A stretch of DNA of 64,000 nucleotides, taken from assembly GCA_023101885.1 (NCBI GenBank), contig JALPQD010000214.1, positions 62,001 through 126,000 on the forward strand, in the 5' to 3' direction. The position numbers were made by a program, and so were the translations under genes. Under the pieces are notes generated by a model, which worked only from the letters and a program-made list of their open reading frames with translations, was not told the origin of the DNA and searched no databases. This DNA is from Typhlomys cinereus. Its lineage: Eukaryota > Chordata > Mammalia > Rodentia > Platacanthomyidae. This document shows, one piece after another, positions 33,541 to 46,639 of the stretch (positions within the stretch are counted from its first letter, which is position 1; each line of letters opens with the position of its first letter).

Positions 33541-34284
33541 GCTATTGCGTATGAACAAGTCCTCTTTGGTGAGTTCTTTCTTTATCTCAGCCAGAGTTTC
33601 TGAAATTTTTCAGCTCTCATAAAAATACAGTTTGAGTCATTATGTATAATGTATCATTCTTTATGATCCCTAATTACCTCCCCTTCCACCCTAGAGTATA
33701 ACTATAAATAGTCATAACATTTAGCCCTGGTCATTGAGCAAGTATGGGGAAGATCTAGATCCAAAAGGGAGTCATTGCTTCACATTTCATGAGTCTGTGT
33801 GCAGCCTATGTTTTAAAATGTCTCTTTTATTATTACAAATATATTCTTTCCTGCCTAATTGCAGCATCTTCAAGAACAATTATTGCCAATTGAGTTCATG
33901 GCACTTTAAAATAAGTAACTCCTATGATTTGAAGTGAGTGAAACAGTAATTATATTGTAGATAGGATATTAAAAAAAACTTTTTTCTTCAAAGTTCAGTG
34001 CTGCCACTATTGGCGATCTTGTGGGGTTGATTGTGACTGTACTATATACGCTGTCACAAAAAATTATCTTGTATTATAAATTCACGAAGATGGATACAAG
34101 TTATTTTTGTATTCTAGGGATATTATTAAAAGAAAATTAAACATATTTCTGGACCAAGACCCTAAATCTTACCATTCATATAGCACAGCCTGTCCTTGTT
34201 TGCAGCCTGACATTGCCTTCAGAAATTCTAAGTTGGATTGAAAGCTCTGACATATTTAGTCTTAGCCCCTGTGCTGGTTAAACC
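33541..34284. other. intergenic, nothing recognised
   Basis: AT-rich sequence without a clear repeat or gene. Confidence 0.5.
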
Positions 34285-34390
34285 AGAAAAATACCAATAG
34301 AGCTCATGTGAGGATTAAATGAGAAGCCACATGAAAAGCACATAGCCTTCAATAAATGTTGGTGGAATGAATGATTGTATGATAAAAATA
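34285..34390 (+). mobile_element. MIR remnant
   Basis: tgtgaggattaaatgagaag, 'gaaaagcacatag' and 'caataaatgttggtggaat' follow the 3' half of the mammalian MIR consensus in order. Confidence 0.55.
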
Positions 34391-35148
34391 AGGTAAATTT
34401 TTAAGTGTTCTGTGTGAGTTTAATTAATAGTGGTAGATCAAGGTCTGAATCAGTGATAATTGCAATGACAGGCAAGAATTGGCTCCAACACTTCATTAAA
34501 CTTCTATTTTTATGGGGATTTCTTCATTTCCACTGGAATGAACAAGTCAGTATGCATGACTTATTCTGCAATGAACTTTGATGAATTTTTCTAAGTACAT
34601 TAAAAATGAGTTGCATCCTTCTCTTAATCCAAGAACATCCTATACCTACACTGATAAACCCTCTGATGCACATGTAAGAAGGCTGGATAATGGGCATGAA
34701 GGACAATCATCTATCTGTATATATAAAATATATTTTTGCTTGTCAGTAATAACTCTGAACTGCCTACAGCATTCATCGTGCCTCTTAAAAGTCAGGTATT
34801 GTATTGAATTCAAAAATTCTCTTATGCTGAGCAGGGAAAGGAGGGAAAAAAATCAAACACTTTTTGAATTGGGACCAAATATCCAAGGTTAATTTTCTGA
34901 GAAGGCTGCAGCAGCTAGATAAGGCCATCCCCTGCAAATTAGTTTTGCCTGCCTGGATTACAGCTAAATTTATGCAGCTTTCCTTATCCTTTCGGAAGCG
35001 CCTCTGAAGTGTCGTAATTAACTGGCGCACATAAAGTGAGCACATTTTCTGCTTGGTGGCGGCCATTCCTCATTTCATCTCAGTTCTAACCCAAATGGAA
35101 AGGTAGTTTCTTATTTTTACTGTTAAGAACACACATGAATGCACTGGT
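34391..35148. other. intergenic, nothing recognised
   Basis: No gene or recognisable repeat. The open frames on both strands near 34580-35066 have no domain. Confidence 0.5.
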
Positions 35149-35175
35149 GTGTACACACATACACACAGGCACACA

Positions 35176-35218
<43 letters not shown>
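35149..35218. repeat. (CA)n microsatellite
   Basis: Imperfect CA sequence from 35149, perfect from about 35176 to 35217. Open frames across it (THTHT and CVCVC) are artefacts of the dinucleotide. Confidence 0.95.
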
Positions 35219-37079
35219 GCACCCTCTCCAATACTTTACTAGAAGTCTTTGAAAACAATCATAAAATGCTTCAGAATAGAATTTGGAAATTTAAAGGGAC
35301 AAAGAATACTGCTGCTGAGAGAGCAGAGAGATATTTTGCATAAAATTGAAATAAAGAAAGCAGGTGCCTTTTATGAAGTGGCTGGATTAATTTTTTCCTT
35401 AGTAGGACATTTTTAGGTTTTAACACATTTTCTTTGTGCATCTGTTGGTCTAAAGAGAAACTCAATATTACCAGGAAATGATGAAAACCATATGATATAT
35501 GTATTTTTGGTTTGTATTTTCTATTGTTATCTTATTTTGTATTTATTTCTCCTCTTCCAATTCTTTGAATGTCCATATTTTCTCTAAAATTTACATTCCC
35601 AAAAGAAGCTCTAATGGGAAAAAAATCACTAGATTCCTTTCTCATAGATGTGACTCTACTTTTAAAATTTGTTTACTTGTAAACATATATTTATGTTTAC
35701 AGTGTGCATATCTGTATACATGAATTATTTAGCTGGGCAACTTCTCTTTCTCTGAACACATGACTGAAGCAATCAGTGTTTATCGAAAATCAGCAGAAGT
35801 CATTGTCAGAATTTTCCTTATGATGATATTTGATTTTGTCCAAGTCCTATTGGATATCCTAGTACATATAGGTTAACATTCTTTATTCAACGGAATTTTT
35901 TTTTAAAGCACAGGACACTGGGTTTGCAGACGGTGATCAGTAACTATACATTGTCAAGGCTTAGGGAATAGAGAGAATGATACCAGATCAACATAATCCT
36001 GATGGAACCAGGAGAGATTTCCTCTCTTCCGTCTCACAATTGCTCCCAGAATTTCTCTGGCTTTAGTTCCTCCCACAGTTTATGTATGAGGATGTATAGT
36101 GATTTTCCTGGTGTTCGGCATGTGTTCAGTTTGTGATAGCTGCTTAATTCTCAGCAGGACACTTAGCTTCTGTTGGTTCCTGTATCACTCCTCCTTCATT
36201 CATCCAAGTAGCAGCTGCTTTTTATCACGGTGAGTTCTTTTTTAGCAGGTGAACAAGAACATAATTTTGCTTTTATTGTTTATCAAAGAAAATCCTCCTG
36301 CTTCAGGAATCCAACAAAGAAGAAACTTTGTTTGCTCTTTTCTAGTGAGTATTTTCTTTCATCTTCTTTTTTCCTCAGTGTGATGCGACATTATTTTCTA
36401 GCTTCTTTTGTGATGTATGCTATGGTGCCTCATAATGTCTTTTTAAAAAATTCTCTTTTCTCTTTTCATTCTTATCACACATGGTGTCTTCCTAGGAATG
36501 TGTGGGCCCTTCAGCTAACTACCCCTGGGAAATAGAGGTAAGATTCTTGTGTAGAGACACGCATGGTACCTGAAGAAGCAGATAGCGTAGAATATACTGA
36601 TTATCTTTTAATATTTTCTCCTCTGAGAAAATTCTTGTCCTGAGATTATCTTCATAAGAAATAGATTCACTTCTCCAAGTCCTTTGAGTACTTAAGAGAC
36701 ATTCACCACTACAATGTCTACCACAGAAATCTAGGCTATTCCGATCACCTTTCATTGGTTTTTCAATGATGGTGATTAGAATACTCAGAATTTTCTGGAA
36801 AGAATACACTTCTCCCTGAGGTGATGGCTGGGTGTGGAGTGGGGCATGTGGACGGGTTTCATCTTTTGAGGATAATCTTACGAGTGAGGGAGTAAGTCAG
36901 CTGTTTCCCAGTGAGAAGTACTGTGTTTATTCAGGACAACTGAGTTTTGATTCTGGTTCTGTCTCAAACCATTAAGTTGCCAAATGGTTAGAAAGTAATG
37001 GTAACAGGATTATTTCTAAGACAAGACTTTGAAAGCACCTATGTAGACTTCATGCTACCTGGCACTGGCTTTTCCACTT
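35219..37079. other. intergenic, nothing firm
   Basis: AT-rich. A short MIR-like phrase (gagttttgattctggttctg) lies near 36950. No supported gene. Confidence 0.45.
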
Positions 37080-37330
37080 AGTTTTCTGTTGCCCTGATAA
37101 AATACTCTGATCTTAAGGAGAATGAGTTTATTATTTTGGCTTAGATTTTCAGAGGAAAGAGAGGCTATTATATAAGGATCACATGATAGCAGACAGAGAA
37201 AGCAGGGTAACAGAAGCAGGCTGCTACATTACAGACATATTCAGGAAGGAAGGAGGAAGAAAGCAGGAGAGAGGGTGAGAGAGAGAGAAGCAAAGGTAGA
37301 TAAAGGTGTGTAGATAGGTAGGTAGGTAAG

Positions 37331-37382
<52 letters not shown>

Positions 37383-37414
37383 GGGATAGAGGGATAGAGG
37401 GATAGATAGGTAGG

Positions 37415-37486
<72 letters not shown>

Positions 37487-37620
37487 ATAGTAAATGGGCC
37501 AGCAAAGCTCCATCTCCTAAAATTTCCATAGTCTTCCAAACAACACTATCAGTTGGGGAGAAGATGCTCAAACACATAAATCATTGGGAACATTTCCCAC
37601 TCAAACCACTAGTTAGAGAC
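37080..37620 (-). mobile_element. URR1-like repeat carrying a GATA microsatellite
   Basis: Left part 'ttttctgttgccctgataaa' and 'gagtttattattttggctta' match the start of the other antisense copies. After the purine-rich centre and the GATA tract, the right part continues with 'gggccagcaaagctccatct', 'aacattt' and 'cactcaaaccactag'. Confidence 0.5.
37331..37486. repeat. compound (GATA)n microsatellite
   Basis: Two long GATA/TAGA tracts are separated by a variant block (gagggatagaggg repeated, 37381-37410, then taggtaggtag). Upstream at 37310-37330 lie GTAG variants. The antisense open frames (YLSIYLSI) are artefacts. Confidence 0.97.
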
Positions 37621-38507
37621 CTTGCCACTGAAGTAAGGGTATTGGAGTGCTACCTCATTAAGGGCAAACTTGAGAAGTTCATAGGTATGAGATGAAGATA
37701 TTCTCTGAGGTTCGTTACCCAGATTAAGACAGCTAGTTCTTCAAATGCTTAAGTGTTTCTGAGCACTATGATGTGGGTTAACTTTAGTTTGGAGACAAAG
37801 AGCCTTATTGGAAATCTTGTTCCCTAGAAAGGTCAAGGAGTGGGAGGAGAAGCTTTATCATCACACCACCAAATAACAGGAAATGGTGGCTATTGTATGA
37901 CTCTTTGGGGGAAGACATGAATGAACATCTGTGTATCACAGATTAATTCTGTATAACAAAGCAAAGAAATGATTCCACCCATGTCTGATTTAGTGAGCAA
38001 TGAATGTATTGGGACTTTTTATAAAAAAAAAAAAGCACACTGGTGAGAAATTATGAGCAAGTTGGCTTGAAACTACTTATCGCACCACGGCTGACTAAAA
38101 ATCAGTTACATTACCAAGAAGCCCACCCACCCCAGCATGCGTGATATCTCAGAAGAACTGAAATGTTGAATTTTCTGCACAAATGGTAAGTGACTTTGCA
38201 ATGATAGCTACTATTTATGTAACCTTAGGAGACTTGTGAATCTTGGTAGTCTGTGAGTTTTCTAAGTCCTGTAAGTTTTCTTCACTTCCTTCATCTTGCA
38301 GCCTCAATGTAAGAAAGAGGAATTCCTCATTTTGAGGAATTTGCAACCACAACATTGACAGTTTCTCTTTTCTTCCACTAGTGGAGAAGACATGGCTTTT
38401 TTAAACTCCAGGTAAATTTCCTGGTTATCTAACTTATTCCATGATAATGCAGCTTATATTCATGTGTCTTCAAACCAATTTTTTTATTATACAATTATGC
38501 ACATATG
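37621..38507. other. intergenic, nothing firm
   Basis: AT-rich. A weak MIR-like stretch lies at about 38200-38330. No gene. Confidence 0.45.
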
Positions 38508-38525
38508 CTCCATGTTTAAAATTTC

Positions 38526-38837
38526 TTTTTTTTAACCTTCAATGCATCTTTTTATTATTATTATTATTATTTATTCAACTGTGTGCATGTGCGTGTGTAA
38601 ATGCGCGCGAGTGTGTGTGTGTGTGTCTATGTATGTGTGGAACCACGGACAAATTCGCGAACCACCATGGACGCCTCCACCTCCTTCTGCCCCGGGATTC
38701 ACAGGCTCCACCCTACCAGGACCGGAAACGCAGGCCGCCCCTGCTTCCGCTGGCGTCTATACGTGGGATCTGGGATCCGAACTCAGGACCTTCCACCTAC
38801 AAGGCGGAGGCTTAACCCCTGAGCCACCTCTCCAGCC
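38526..38837 (-). mobile_element. young GC-rich tRNA-SINE, antisense, with 18-bp TSD
   Basis: T-rich, then (TAT)n start, a GT-rich tail, 'ggaaccacggacaaattcgc', 'attcacaggctccaccctac', 'tccgaactcaggaccttcca' and 'ctgagccacctctccagccc'. Perfect flanks ctccatgtttaaaatttc at 38508-38525 and 38838-38855. Confidence 0.95.
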
Positions 38838-38855
38838 CTCCATGTTTAAAATTTC

Positions 38856-40939
38856 AAAAACCAAAGAGAGAGATTTAAAAATCTGTAATTTTACACTATA
38901 AAAATAGATTCGATTTTTTTGTTGTCCACATATGAGCTTAAATATTATGTAATTGAAAATTTAAGTGATTTTATGATTAAAATTATTGATTGGCCCATCA
39001 ATGTATGATAGTGTTGCAGAGACCCCCTCCCCCCACACACACCAAAACTTAATTTATGTATTTTCATCTCAAGGTATTGAAAGGAGGTTTTTAAATGAAA
39101 CAACCTTGCACAGTCTAACTTTTATCGAGAATATTAGCATATTGGAATGACTACCCAGGGTGATCTATATAGCAAAGTTTATGCTTAGTGCCTCTAATCA
39201 GTGATCTATAAAAAATGTCAGGGAACTCATGACTTCCTGTCCATGTAAGAAGACGTTGATCTCCACTGGCTGTCTCTAAAGCTTTATTAATTCCTATAGG
39301 GAGGAATAACTTTTTTTTTTTAGAAGAAAATCCAGCGATATATCTAGAATGCCATATGACCTTCTGACTTAAATCAGTCTCTGAGCTGAGCAGAGAAAGA
39401 ATATGCTTTAATCAAATAGTTTTCATCTAGCTCTCTTCTTTCTTTAAAAATCTCTCCATAAGGTTTGCTTCAAAGAAATGCCACTGCTTTTTTCCCCCCA
39501 CGGTTAAAAATATAGATTAAACTAATTTCTTAGAATTATCCTGATGGCTTTCATGTGGAGTAGATTCTGACTCTCAACTTTAGAAGTAAAAATTATATTA
39601 AAATATGTTACATTTATATTTCTTTCTTTATGGAATGTTTGGTCCTGGGCTAGGGCTGCAACTGAGCAGGAGCGTTCTTGTATAGCACAGGTGAAATGCA
39701 GCAATACAGCTCCATCATTGCTAGCAAGCAAGCAAAGAAGGAAACAAGCACTACAGACAAACAAACACCGTTTTGACATTTGGGATGGACTTCAGTGCTA
39801 ACCTATGATTTTCTTGATTTTTTTGACAACGATGATATTAAAAATCTCTTCAGTGAAAATTCTCAGAGCTATCATAGTTTCTGCAGATTAAGAATACCTG
39901 TAAGTGTACATAAGGAAACCAGTGAAATAGGTGAGACCGTAAGGTGTCTATTTGCAAACGTGGCAACCTGGGTTCGATTCTCAGAAGCTCACATCATGCA
40001 TGTGATACATACATACACCTTCTCTCCCCCTTTTCAAATAAATAAACAAAATAAGGTAAATAAATCATAGTAGTGTTATAAAAATTTGCAAAAGATTTAA
40101 GAAGTTTATTTAAGGTGTATCAGTTTAATGTAGTAGGACTGACTGAAATATGAAACCAAAATTTTACATTTAAAAAACATGAATGTAATTAAAAATCTGA
40201 ATGAAGAATAAGTAAGCCATTCTGTTATAGAAATAATCTAGGGTTAGTTGGCCTTGTTTTATTTTTTGGTGATGAGAGTGAATCTAAAATTTGGACCTTG
40301 TCCTGTGTCTCTGACCTTTATCTCTAGCCCTATTATTAGTTGGTCTTTCAGAACAGCAGTAGCAATGGTTGCAAGAACACAACTACTTGTGGAAAAGGTT
40401 CATAGTGAGTTGCTGTGTTATCTAGAGTTAAGTGGCTTAAAAATAAAATGATGCTTTGAAAAACAAGCAATAACAAACTATGGCGGAGTCAGCTTGTTTT
40501 TCCTGAGTTTGTTTGTTACACAATGGACTGCATGGCGAGGGAGAAGGGAGGCATGTTTTTTCTGTTTCTCTCTACTGGAAATGTGAGAAGTTAGGCTATA
40601 TGTTAAGTCTTCTTTTTTTCCTTTTCTATTTCCATGTGTATGTGGGACGGTAGGTATGTATGTGCATATATATTTCACTTGTGTGCAGGTTTTTGTGTAT
40701 GTGTGTGTGCAGATATGAGGAGGCCCAAGGCTGATACTGGGAATCATTCTCAATCATTCTTCTCTTTATGAGACTGCATCACTAACTAAGCCCAGAACTA
40801 GCTATTGCAGGAAGTGTTCTAAATGTTGGATCGTCTCCCCTTCTCTTTTCATGGACAGAAACACTTACTCTTGTTCTGTAGCAAGAAAGAGAATTAAACA
40901 CAATGCTTTCCACCCTCCATTTTGTTGAGGAATAGTTTT
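38856..40939. other. intergenic with two SINE remnants
   Basis: At about 39925-40045 there is a plus-strand B2/B3-like remnant ('gtgagaccgtaaggtgtcta', 'ctgggttcgattctcagaag', aaataaataaac end). At about 40630-40770 there is an antisense remnant of the old tRNA-SINE subfamily ('ggaggcccaaggctgatact', 'gggaatcattctcaatcatt'). The rest is unrecognised AT-rich DNA. Confidence 0.45.
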
Positions 40940-40949
40940 ACTTTCTCAT

Positions 40950-41665
40950 TATAAGAGTATATTCAAAGGTAGATGTAATAAAAGTAGGAAACTGCGGTGA
41001 GGGAGGGGTCAATCACCCATCTGTGAAATGTTTACTTTCTATCTCCCAGACTATACTCTTATAACAAGACTCTAATTTAATAGGTTTTTATCTCAGGGTG
41101 GAGCAGCAAAACTGAAAAAAAAAATCAACAAACTACAATCCAGAACATCAGAGACTCTATATCAATCACCTGGAACTAGGCCAGCCTAATCTCTCCCCAT
41201 CCTGAAGCTCAGGGAAATTTGCAGAAGAGGTAAGATTGTAAGAACACAAAGATGGGAGGAGCAATGATATGCAAGATACTCCACACAAGTTAGGGCCGAA
41301 GCAATCATATTTGGACTTTACATGCCCTGCGCAATGTCCAACACACTACTGACCTCACAAAGTCTAGCATTTGCTAAAGGCACTAGGATCCTGGGAGGCG
41401 AGGGATTGACAGCCTCAGTAGTGTTCCTATGCTTAAGTGGGACACAGGAAAGGGTTCTGGGAAATGCCACTGGGTCCTTGCGCCTCATCGGAGAGGAGGA
41501 CCCAGAGGAGAGTTTGGCATGCACATTAAAGGCTGCTCCGGGGATGGGAGGGGAGGCACTGGGGGAGGGAAGACGGAGGGGAGGGGGGCACAGGGGGATA
41601 GGGGGTTGGAGGGAGGTAGGGACCGGTGTACCTGTTAAGTTCGTATGAGTGGAAAAAAAAAAAAA
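40950..41665 (+). mobile_element. second 5'-inverted (twin-primed) truncated L1
   Basis: Positions 40950 to about 41054 match the L1 3' UTR in reverse (compare 59177-59285, which is minus-strand L1). From about 41055 the sequence runs forward through 'aacaagactctaatttaata', the rest of the 3' UTR, the polypurine tract (41535-41625), 'cggtgtacctgttaagttcg' and 14 A's. Exact flanks actttctcat at 40940-40949 and 41666-41675. Confidence 0.88.
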
Positions 41666-41675
41666 ACTTTCTCAT

Positions 41676-44600
41676 GAAGGTAATATAAGGCAAAGTAGAG
41701 AAAGCCAGTCATTTCTGGGTTGAAAAGCACCTGATACTCTGAAAAGGGGTTAGTGGCAAAGAGTTCTTTCAGGGTCGCCTCAGAATCTGCTCCCAGTAGC
41801 AGCTTGTAGCAACTGCTCCTTCAGTAGTGATGCTGGTGGAAACTGCATTTAAGAGTCTACTTTCCTAGGGGCTTGCAGGCCTCTCACATGTGAACCTCTT
41901 GCCTGCTTCTCATTGTCCCTGTGGTGTTTACATGGTGAGAAGACTTCCTCATGCACTTCTGTCCTGCAGACTGGATGTTTCTAAATTCTTTTAGGAATGT
42001 CACTGAAGGGATAGCGAAGGAAGGCCAGGTATTATTTCAATGGCTCAAAGCCATTTCAGCTCCTGTTTGGGTCAGTTTTCAGCATCTGGAATCATCCTCG
42101 GCTTACTGATTTTTTTTTCACTCACTTGGTTTTTCTTTTCCTTGCAGAGAGATGATACTTACAGTTTCTAGATTCTTGGTTTGTTGACCTATTTCTCATT
42201 TTTAAGTTTTGCATGTGTTCAGTCTTCTCCTGACCCTGCCACCTGAATATTGGGACTAGAGATGTGCAATGACATGACCATGCTAGATATTAGCTTTGGT
42301 TCATGGGTTCTGAGGATCAAATTCAGGTCCTCATGTTTGAATGACAAGCATTTTAATGATAGCCATCTCTCGAGTCCCTCATCTTTGAGTTCTTTGCTGG
42401 TACATAGTGAAATGCTTTCATTTTTGCCTGCTCCTAACCATGATGTCTTTCCATGATGCCAAGAACATGGAGAAAAGTCAATCCAGTGCTGAGATTTAGG
42501 CCTTCCCTTTAGGTCCCAAATCCTGCTTCTGGAAAGTTCCTCCCAGATGTAGAGAAAGGCAGGGCTTCTGGGCAATGCTTCACTCACTCTGTGCACAGTA
42601 GTTTCATTTCATCGCCACCCACCAGCTTTGCTTTATGTTTTTGCGGCCATCAGGAACCCCAGATGTTTTTCTCAGAAACAGAGCATTGGTCCTAAAGCTA
42701 AATTCTGGGTCCATGCATCCCAAACAGAAAATATCTGGGAGCTTTGTTTCAGTGCACTTTCACAGTAAAAAGATTGCCCACCTGTTAGTCCTCTGAAATC
42801 TCAACACTACAATGTCTCGGAGTTTTTCTGCTCCTACAAAATGGTCAGTAGAATAACTTATTCACAAACCAATTTTTCAACAATCTTTAGTAAGTGTGAA
42901 AACCGAATGCTGGAGAGTTTCTAAATGCTGATGTAAGTGAGTTTGAAAAGATGCTTCCGTTTTTCTTTATATGCCTCTCTGTAGATGTATTCTGGGTCAG
43001 AACGCAAATGTAATTCCCTGAGAAAAGTTCCCCAAGGTAAATATGCAAATGTATTCTAATTATGGTCATGCATTACATATGAATATGTCCTTCCTTGTTA
43101 CAGGATTGGTTTCTGTTATTAGATATTTTCATATATTAAATATTTATCATTGCTGTGATAAGTTAACATGAGATAACATTATCGACCCTTTCTTTTACAG
43201 GTTTTTTTTTAATCTCCTGCTAACATTATGAAGCTTGCATAATCTGAGCACTTTATTTGTATTTGGCTGAAGTAGTCTTGATAACATGGTACCATTATTG
43301 CTGAAAATGTCCACTAGGGTGATGTTGAAATAGTTGCTAAAATTTTAATGTGTTAAAAAAAATCTAAATACAATCATTAAAGTGGAGAAATAACAAGGAT
43401 AATTGTTTACAACATTTTAAGTGTATTTCGAGAAATCAAAGAAAGGAAAAATCCATGTTTGAAACTGGTACTCAGGAAGAAATATTTTAAATATGTAAAC
43501 TTTTTTACAGTCAGCAGAAAGGCATGGGTTATAAAATATGGAATAAAAGTTTGAATTTTTCAGAAAATTGTGTGTGTGTATATGCACATGCACATGCAAA
43601 CATGTGCACACACACGTGCACACACATGACATGAAGAGTGTATGGAAGTCAAAAGACAACTTCATAGAGTTGATTCTATCTACATTTATTTGGGTATTAG
43701 GGACTGAATCTGCTGAGGCATCTTGCTGCCCTAATAGTTTGACACTCAATGTCTGCTTTTAACTCGTCTTTCTGTATCCATATCTTTATCTGTATCTATA
43801 TTATTTACTACATATGTAACTCTAAAGTTTTTATATCTTACTGATTTGTCATAATGATAATATTTATGTCAGGAATCACTGTGATGTAAAACATATATAA
43901 TGGTTTATAAACTTTAAAGATACTATGCATACTAGTTTTACTTATTTGCACATTCATTTTATTACTTGCAGAACAGTGCTCTAGAGAGGGTGGAAATGGA
44001 GTTGTGAACATGAGACACAGGCCCTGACATATAACTCAAAGTAGGAATGTCAGGGTTGATTTTTGCTTTGTATGAGAATTCTCTTGGGTTTATTTCATAG
44101 CTCAGTTTCATCTACACTGGAGGAAAGATATGAAAGTTGAAGATACCTATGTTTACTCTTTAGATGATTTTGCACATTTTGGAAAAGGAGACAGGGATTG
44201 GTTTTGGACATTTATAAGTTAAAGAAGTGGAACTATTGAGAACTTCTAACGGTTCATTTTGTTGCTTCAGGACATAAACTTAAGAAATGGCATACTTTAA
44301 AAGTATGTTATCTTAAAAATACAGCCTTAGTGTGACAGTTTAGTTTCCTTTATTCTTTAAGATATGTAAAAAATCTCCTTTAAGAAATCACTTCTGATGC
44401 AACTTAGAGGTACCCATGATATTGCAGAGTGGTGGGCTGTATCAATAATGGTTTGTTAGTTTGCTGGTATCATATATTTTATTATCACTCCCTCCTTAGC
44501 CAAGAAGTGACTCTCTGACAGTCCTGATGAAAACAATGAGGTGGAAGTGAGGGTAGGTGACCGCAGTTTCCAGTGTCCCCAATCCCTTAGTAGGGACAGA

Positions 44601-44740
44601 ACGGTTATCTCTGAGAGCGCTTGTCCTTAGAGCCCCATATGGACATAAATGTTGCTATTTGCATTCCTAGGTAACTCACAGAAATTTACTCACCACACCT
44701 TCAGGTATTTACTATGAAATATCATTTAATATATAATTTA
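41676..44740. other. intergenic with SINE remnants
   Basis: At 42225-42385 there is an antisense tRNA-SINE-like remnant ('gaggatcaaattcaggtcct', 'atagccatctctcgagtccc'). At 43568-43745 there is an antisense B4A/B3-like remnant (GT-rich start, 'gtcaaaagacaacttcatag', 'ttagggactgaatctgctga'). Elsewhere no gene is supported, including on the strand opposite 42219-42596, where an open frame has no domain. Confidence 0.45.
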
Positions 44741-44744
44741 AAAT

Positions 44745-45740
44745 TTTTTCTATTTTTACAAGCATATTGAATGCTCATCCCTGTTTTCCTCCATCCCTCC
44801 CATTCTCTCCTTTTCCTTTCTCAATCCCTTCTACTCCTTCCCACCCTCCTGCCTGTGTGCTTCTATGGACACTAGGGTTCCCTCTGGCTTGTCTACTCTT
44901 GTGGGGGTTCAGGCCTTTGTGGCATACTAAGTTGCCTCTCTTTATTTATTATTATTTTTAAATTAATTTTTTCCACTCATACAAATTTGATAGGTACCCC
45001 ATTTCCTTCCCTCCCTCCACTCCTCCCTTGGATCCCCTTGCTCCCTCCCCCTTTTCCCTTTCCTTTCCCCTCCTCCCTCCCTTTCTCCCAGTGCTCCCCC
45101 CCATTCCTGTAGTATCCTTTAGTGTGCATGTCAAACTTCCCTCTGGGTCCTCTTCTCTGATGAGGAGTGAGGACTCAGTAGCATTGCCTAGAACTTTTTT
45201 GTGTATTCTCCTTTAGTATAGGAGTTACTATTGTGTAAGTTGCCTCTCTTCAGGCTGTCCCCACTGAAAGGAGCATTTCCCATCACCCATTCAGCTTAGT
45301 CCCCAAGGTTTCCACTGTATATTCTTATCTTTCTTGAGTTCCTAGTTAGTTTATGGGGAGCATGTTGGTATGTCAGTTATTATGCAGGTGAGAAGGACAA
45401 ATCTCAGTGCAGTGAGTTCCTAGATGCAGCAGTCCTGCCTTGAGTGGAATGTCTTGTCCAACTGTGAATCTTAGCATCTTTAGGCTCTTACAATCTCACT
45501 GGTCCCTCTTCTGTGAGGTTCCCAAAGCCTTAAGATGGGAAGAGGTTAGGTTGACCTGATTTTGGGTGAGCCTTGCTGAGTCTGGATTATGGTTGGACTT
45601 TGCTGTCCACTTCTCTGCTCTTCTGTTTCCCTAGGAGACTGTCCTATGGGTGCTGATAAGAATATTCTAGATGAAGGTTGGCTTTTGATCACACCTTTTT
45701 GCATTAACTGACCAGGAGGACCTAGTCCATTTTAGGCAGC
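44745..45740 (-). mobile_element. older L1 3' UTR, antisense, split by a younger L1
   Basis: CT-rich polypyrimidine tract at 44785-44860, then 'ctttgtggcatactaagttg'. After the insertion at 44943-45235 it continues with 'cagcttagtccccaagg', 'gctcttacaatctcactggt', 'ttaagatgggaagaggttag' and 'ctggattatggttggacttt'. These match, in order, the antisense of L1 3' UTRs elsewhere in the window but with more divergence. Confidence 0.65.
44943..45235 (-). mobile_element. 5'-truncated L1, antisense, inside an older L1 3' UTR
   Basis: A TTTATTTATTA start (A-rich tail reversed), 'ccactcatacaaatttgata', a polypyrimidine tract (45000-45110), and 'tcttctctgatgaggagtga'. Perfect 15-bp flanks taagttgcctctctt at 44928-44942 and 45236-45250. 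Confidence 0.9.
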
Positions 45741-45779
45741 AGCATTCCCTGGATTTGGGGTTCAGGGCTCTACATAGGT

Positions 45780-45975
45780 AAAACAAGCAACAAACAAGAA
45801 TTCATTTTCCTCTGCCCTTGCTGTGAATGTGATGTGACCAGCAGGCTCTGGATTCTACTGCTGTAACTTCCCTGCAAAAATGGACTGTAAAATGGAATTG
45901 TGAGCGAATCAAATACTTTCACCACTCAGTTGTTTAGGTCAGGTATTATGTTATAGCAATAACAACATGCGATGA
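45780..45975 (+). mobile_element. URR1-like repeat, 3' end only
   Basis: 'ggactgtaaaatggaattgt', then 'ttgtttaggtcaggtatta' and 'tgttatagcaataacaa'. This is the plus-strand form of the 'ttgctgtgataaaac' end seen on antisense copies. Confidence 0.5.
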
Positions 45976-46639
45976 AATTAAAGCATAAACAATGAAGTTG
46001 TTTAGTTTTATTGTTTTCATTACCCTTGCATAACCAGTAGACAGTAAATACCTTGATTAATCTTGAATGTATTGTGGTATGTTTTGGGGAGGTGGAGTGT
46101 TGTACAATTTGTTCTACATGACTCTTCTGCATTCGATAGACTTCTGTTTAGTCTTTAGTGGCAATATTTGATATGCAAGAGAAGTCCACAGTTTATGTGA
46201 TATGAACTAACATCACTTATGATAGATGTGATTATAGACATGTTGATGGGATTATTATATTATGGAAGGTAAACTTGGCTGCTAGGAACAGAAAGCAATC
46301 TGACTGAAAGCAGACAAATCCAGACCTTCCTAACAATAAGACCTGGAGCATCTCATAAAAGAAGAAGAAGTAGAGGTCAGAATTCCATCATACTTTGTTC
46401 TGCTGAGTTGGTCGCATTTGCTAGATTTTGAGCTTGTGTCTTCAGGTTCATAAAAAGACTATTAGGGTTCTACATGCTCAGCTTAAGAAGGATGACTTTC
46501 CTTCTGCACATGGCTCTTTTTTTTTTAAGGCCCAACGACAGACTTCCTTTGAAAAGGGCAATAGGTTGGCCAAGTGAATCAGCACCATCATAGATCTCTA
46601 GGATTCTAATAGATGTTATTTTAGAATGTTAAAATTGTA
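45976..46639. other. intergenic, nothing recognised
   Basis: AT-rich sequence without supported features. Confidence 0.5.

Noticed and set aside
37331..37486. Regularly repeated units, considered as a CRISPR-like array
   Set aside because: A simple tetranucleotide repeat in a mammalian genome, with no spacers.
37168..37577. Three overlapping antisense frames rich in YLSI repeats
   Set aside because: Direct translation of the GATA microsatellite.
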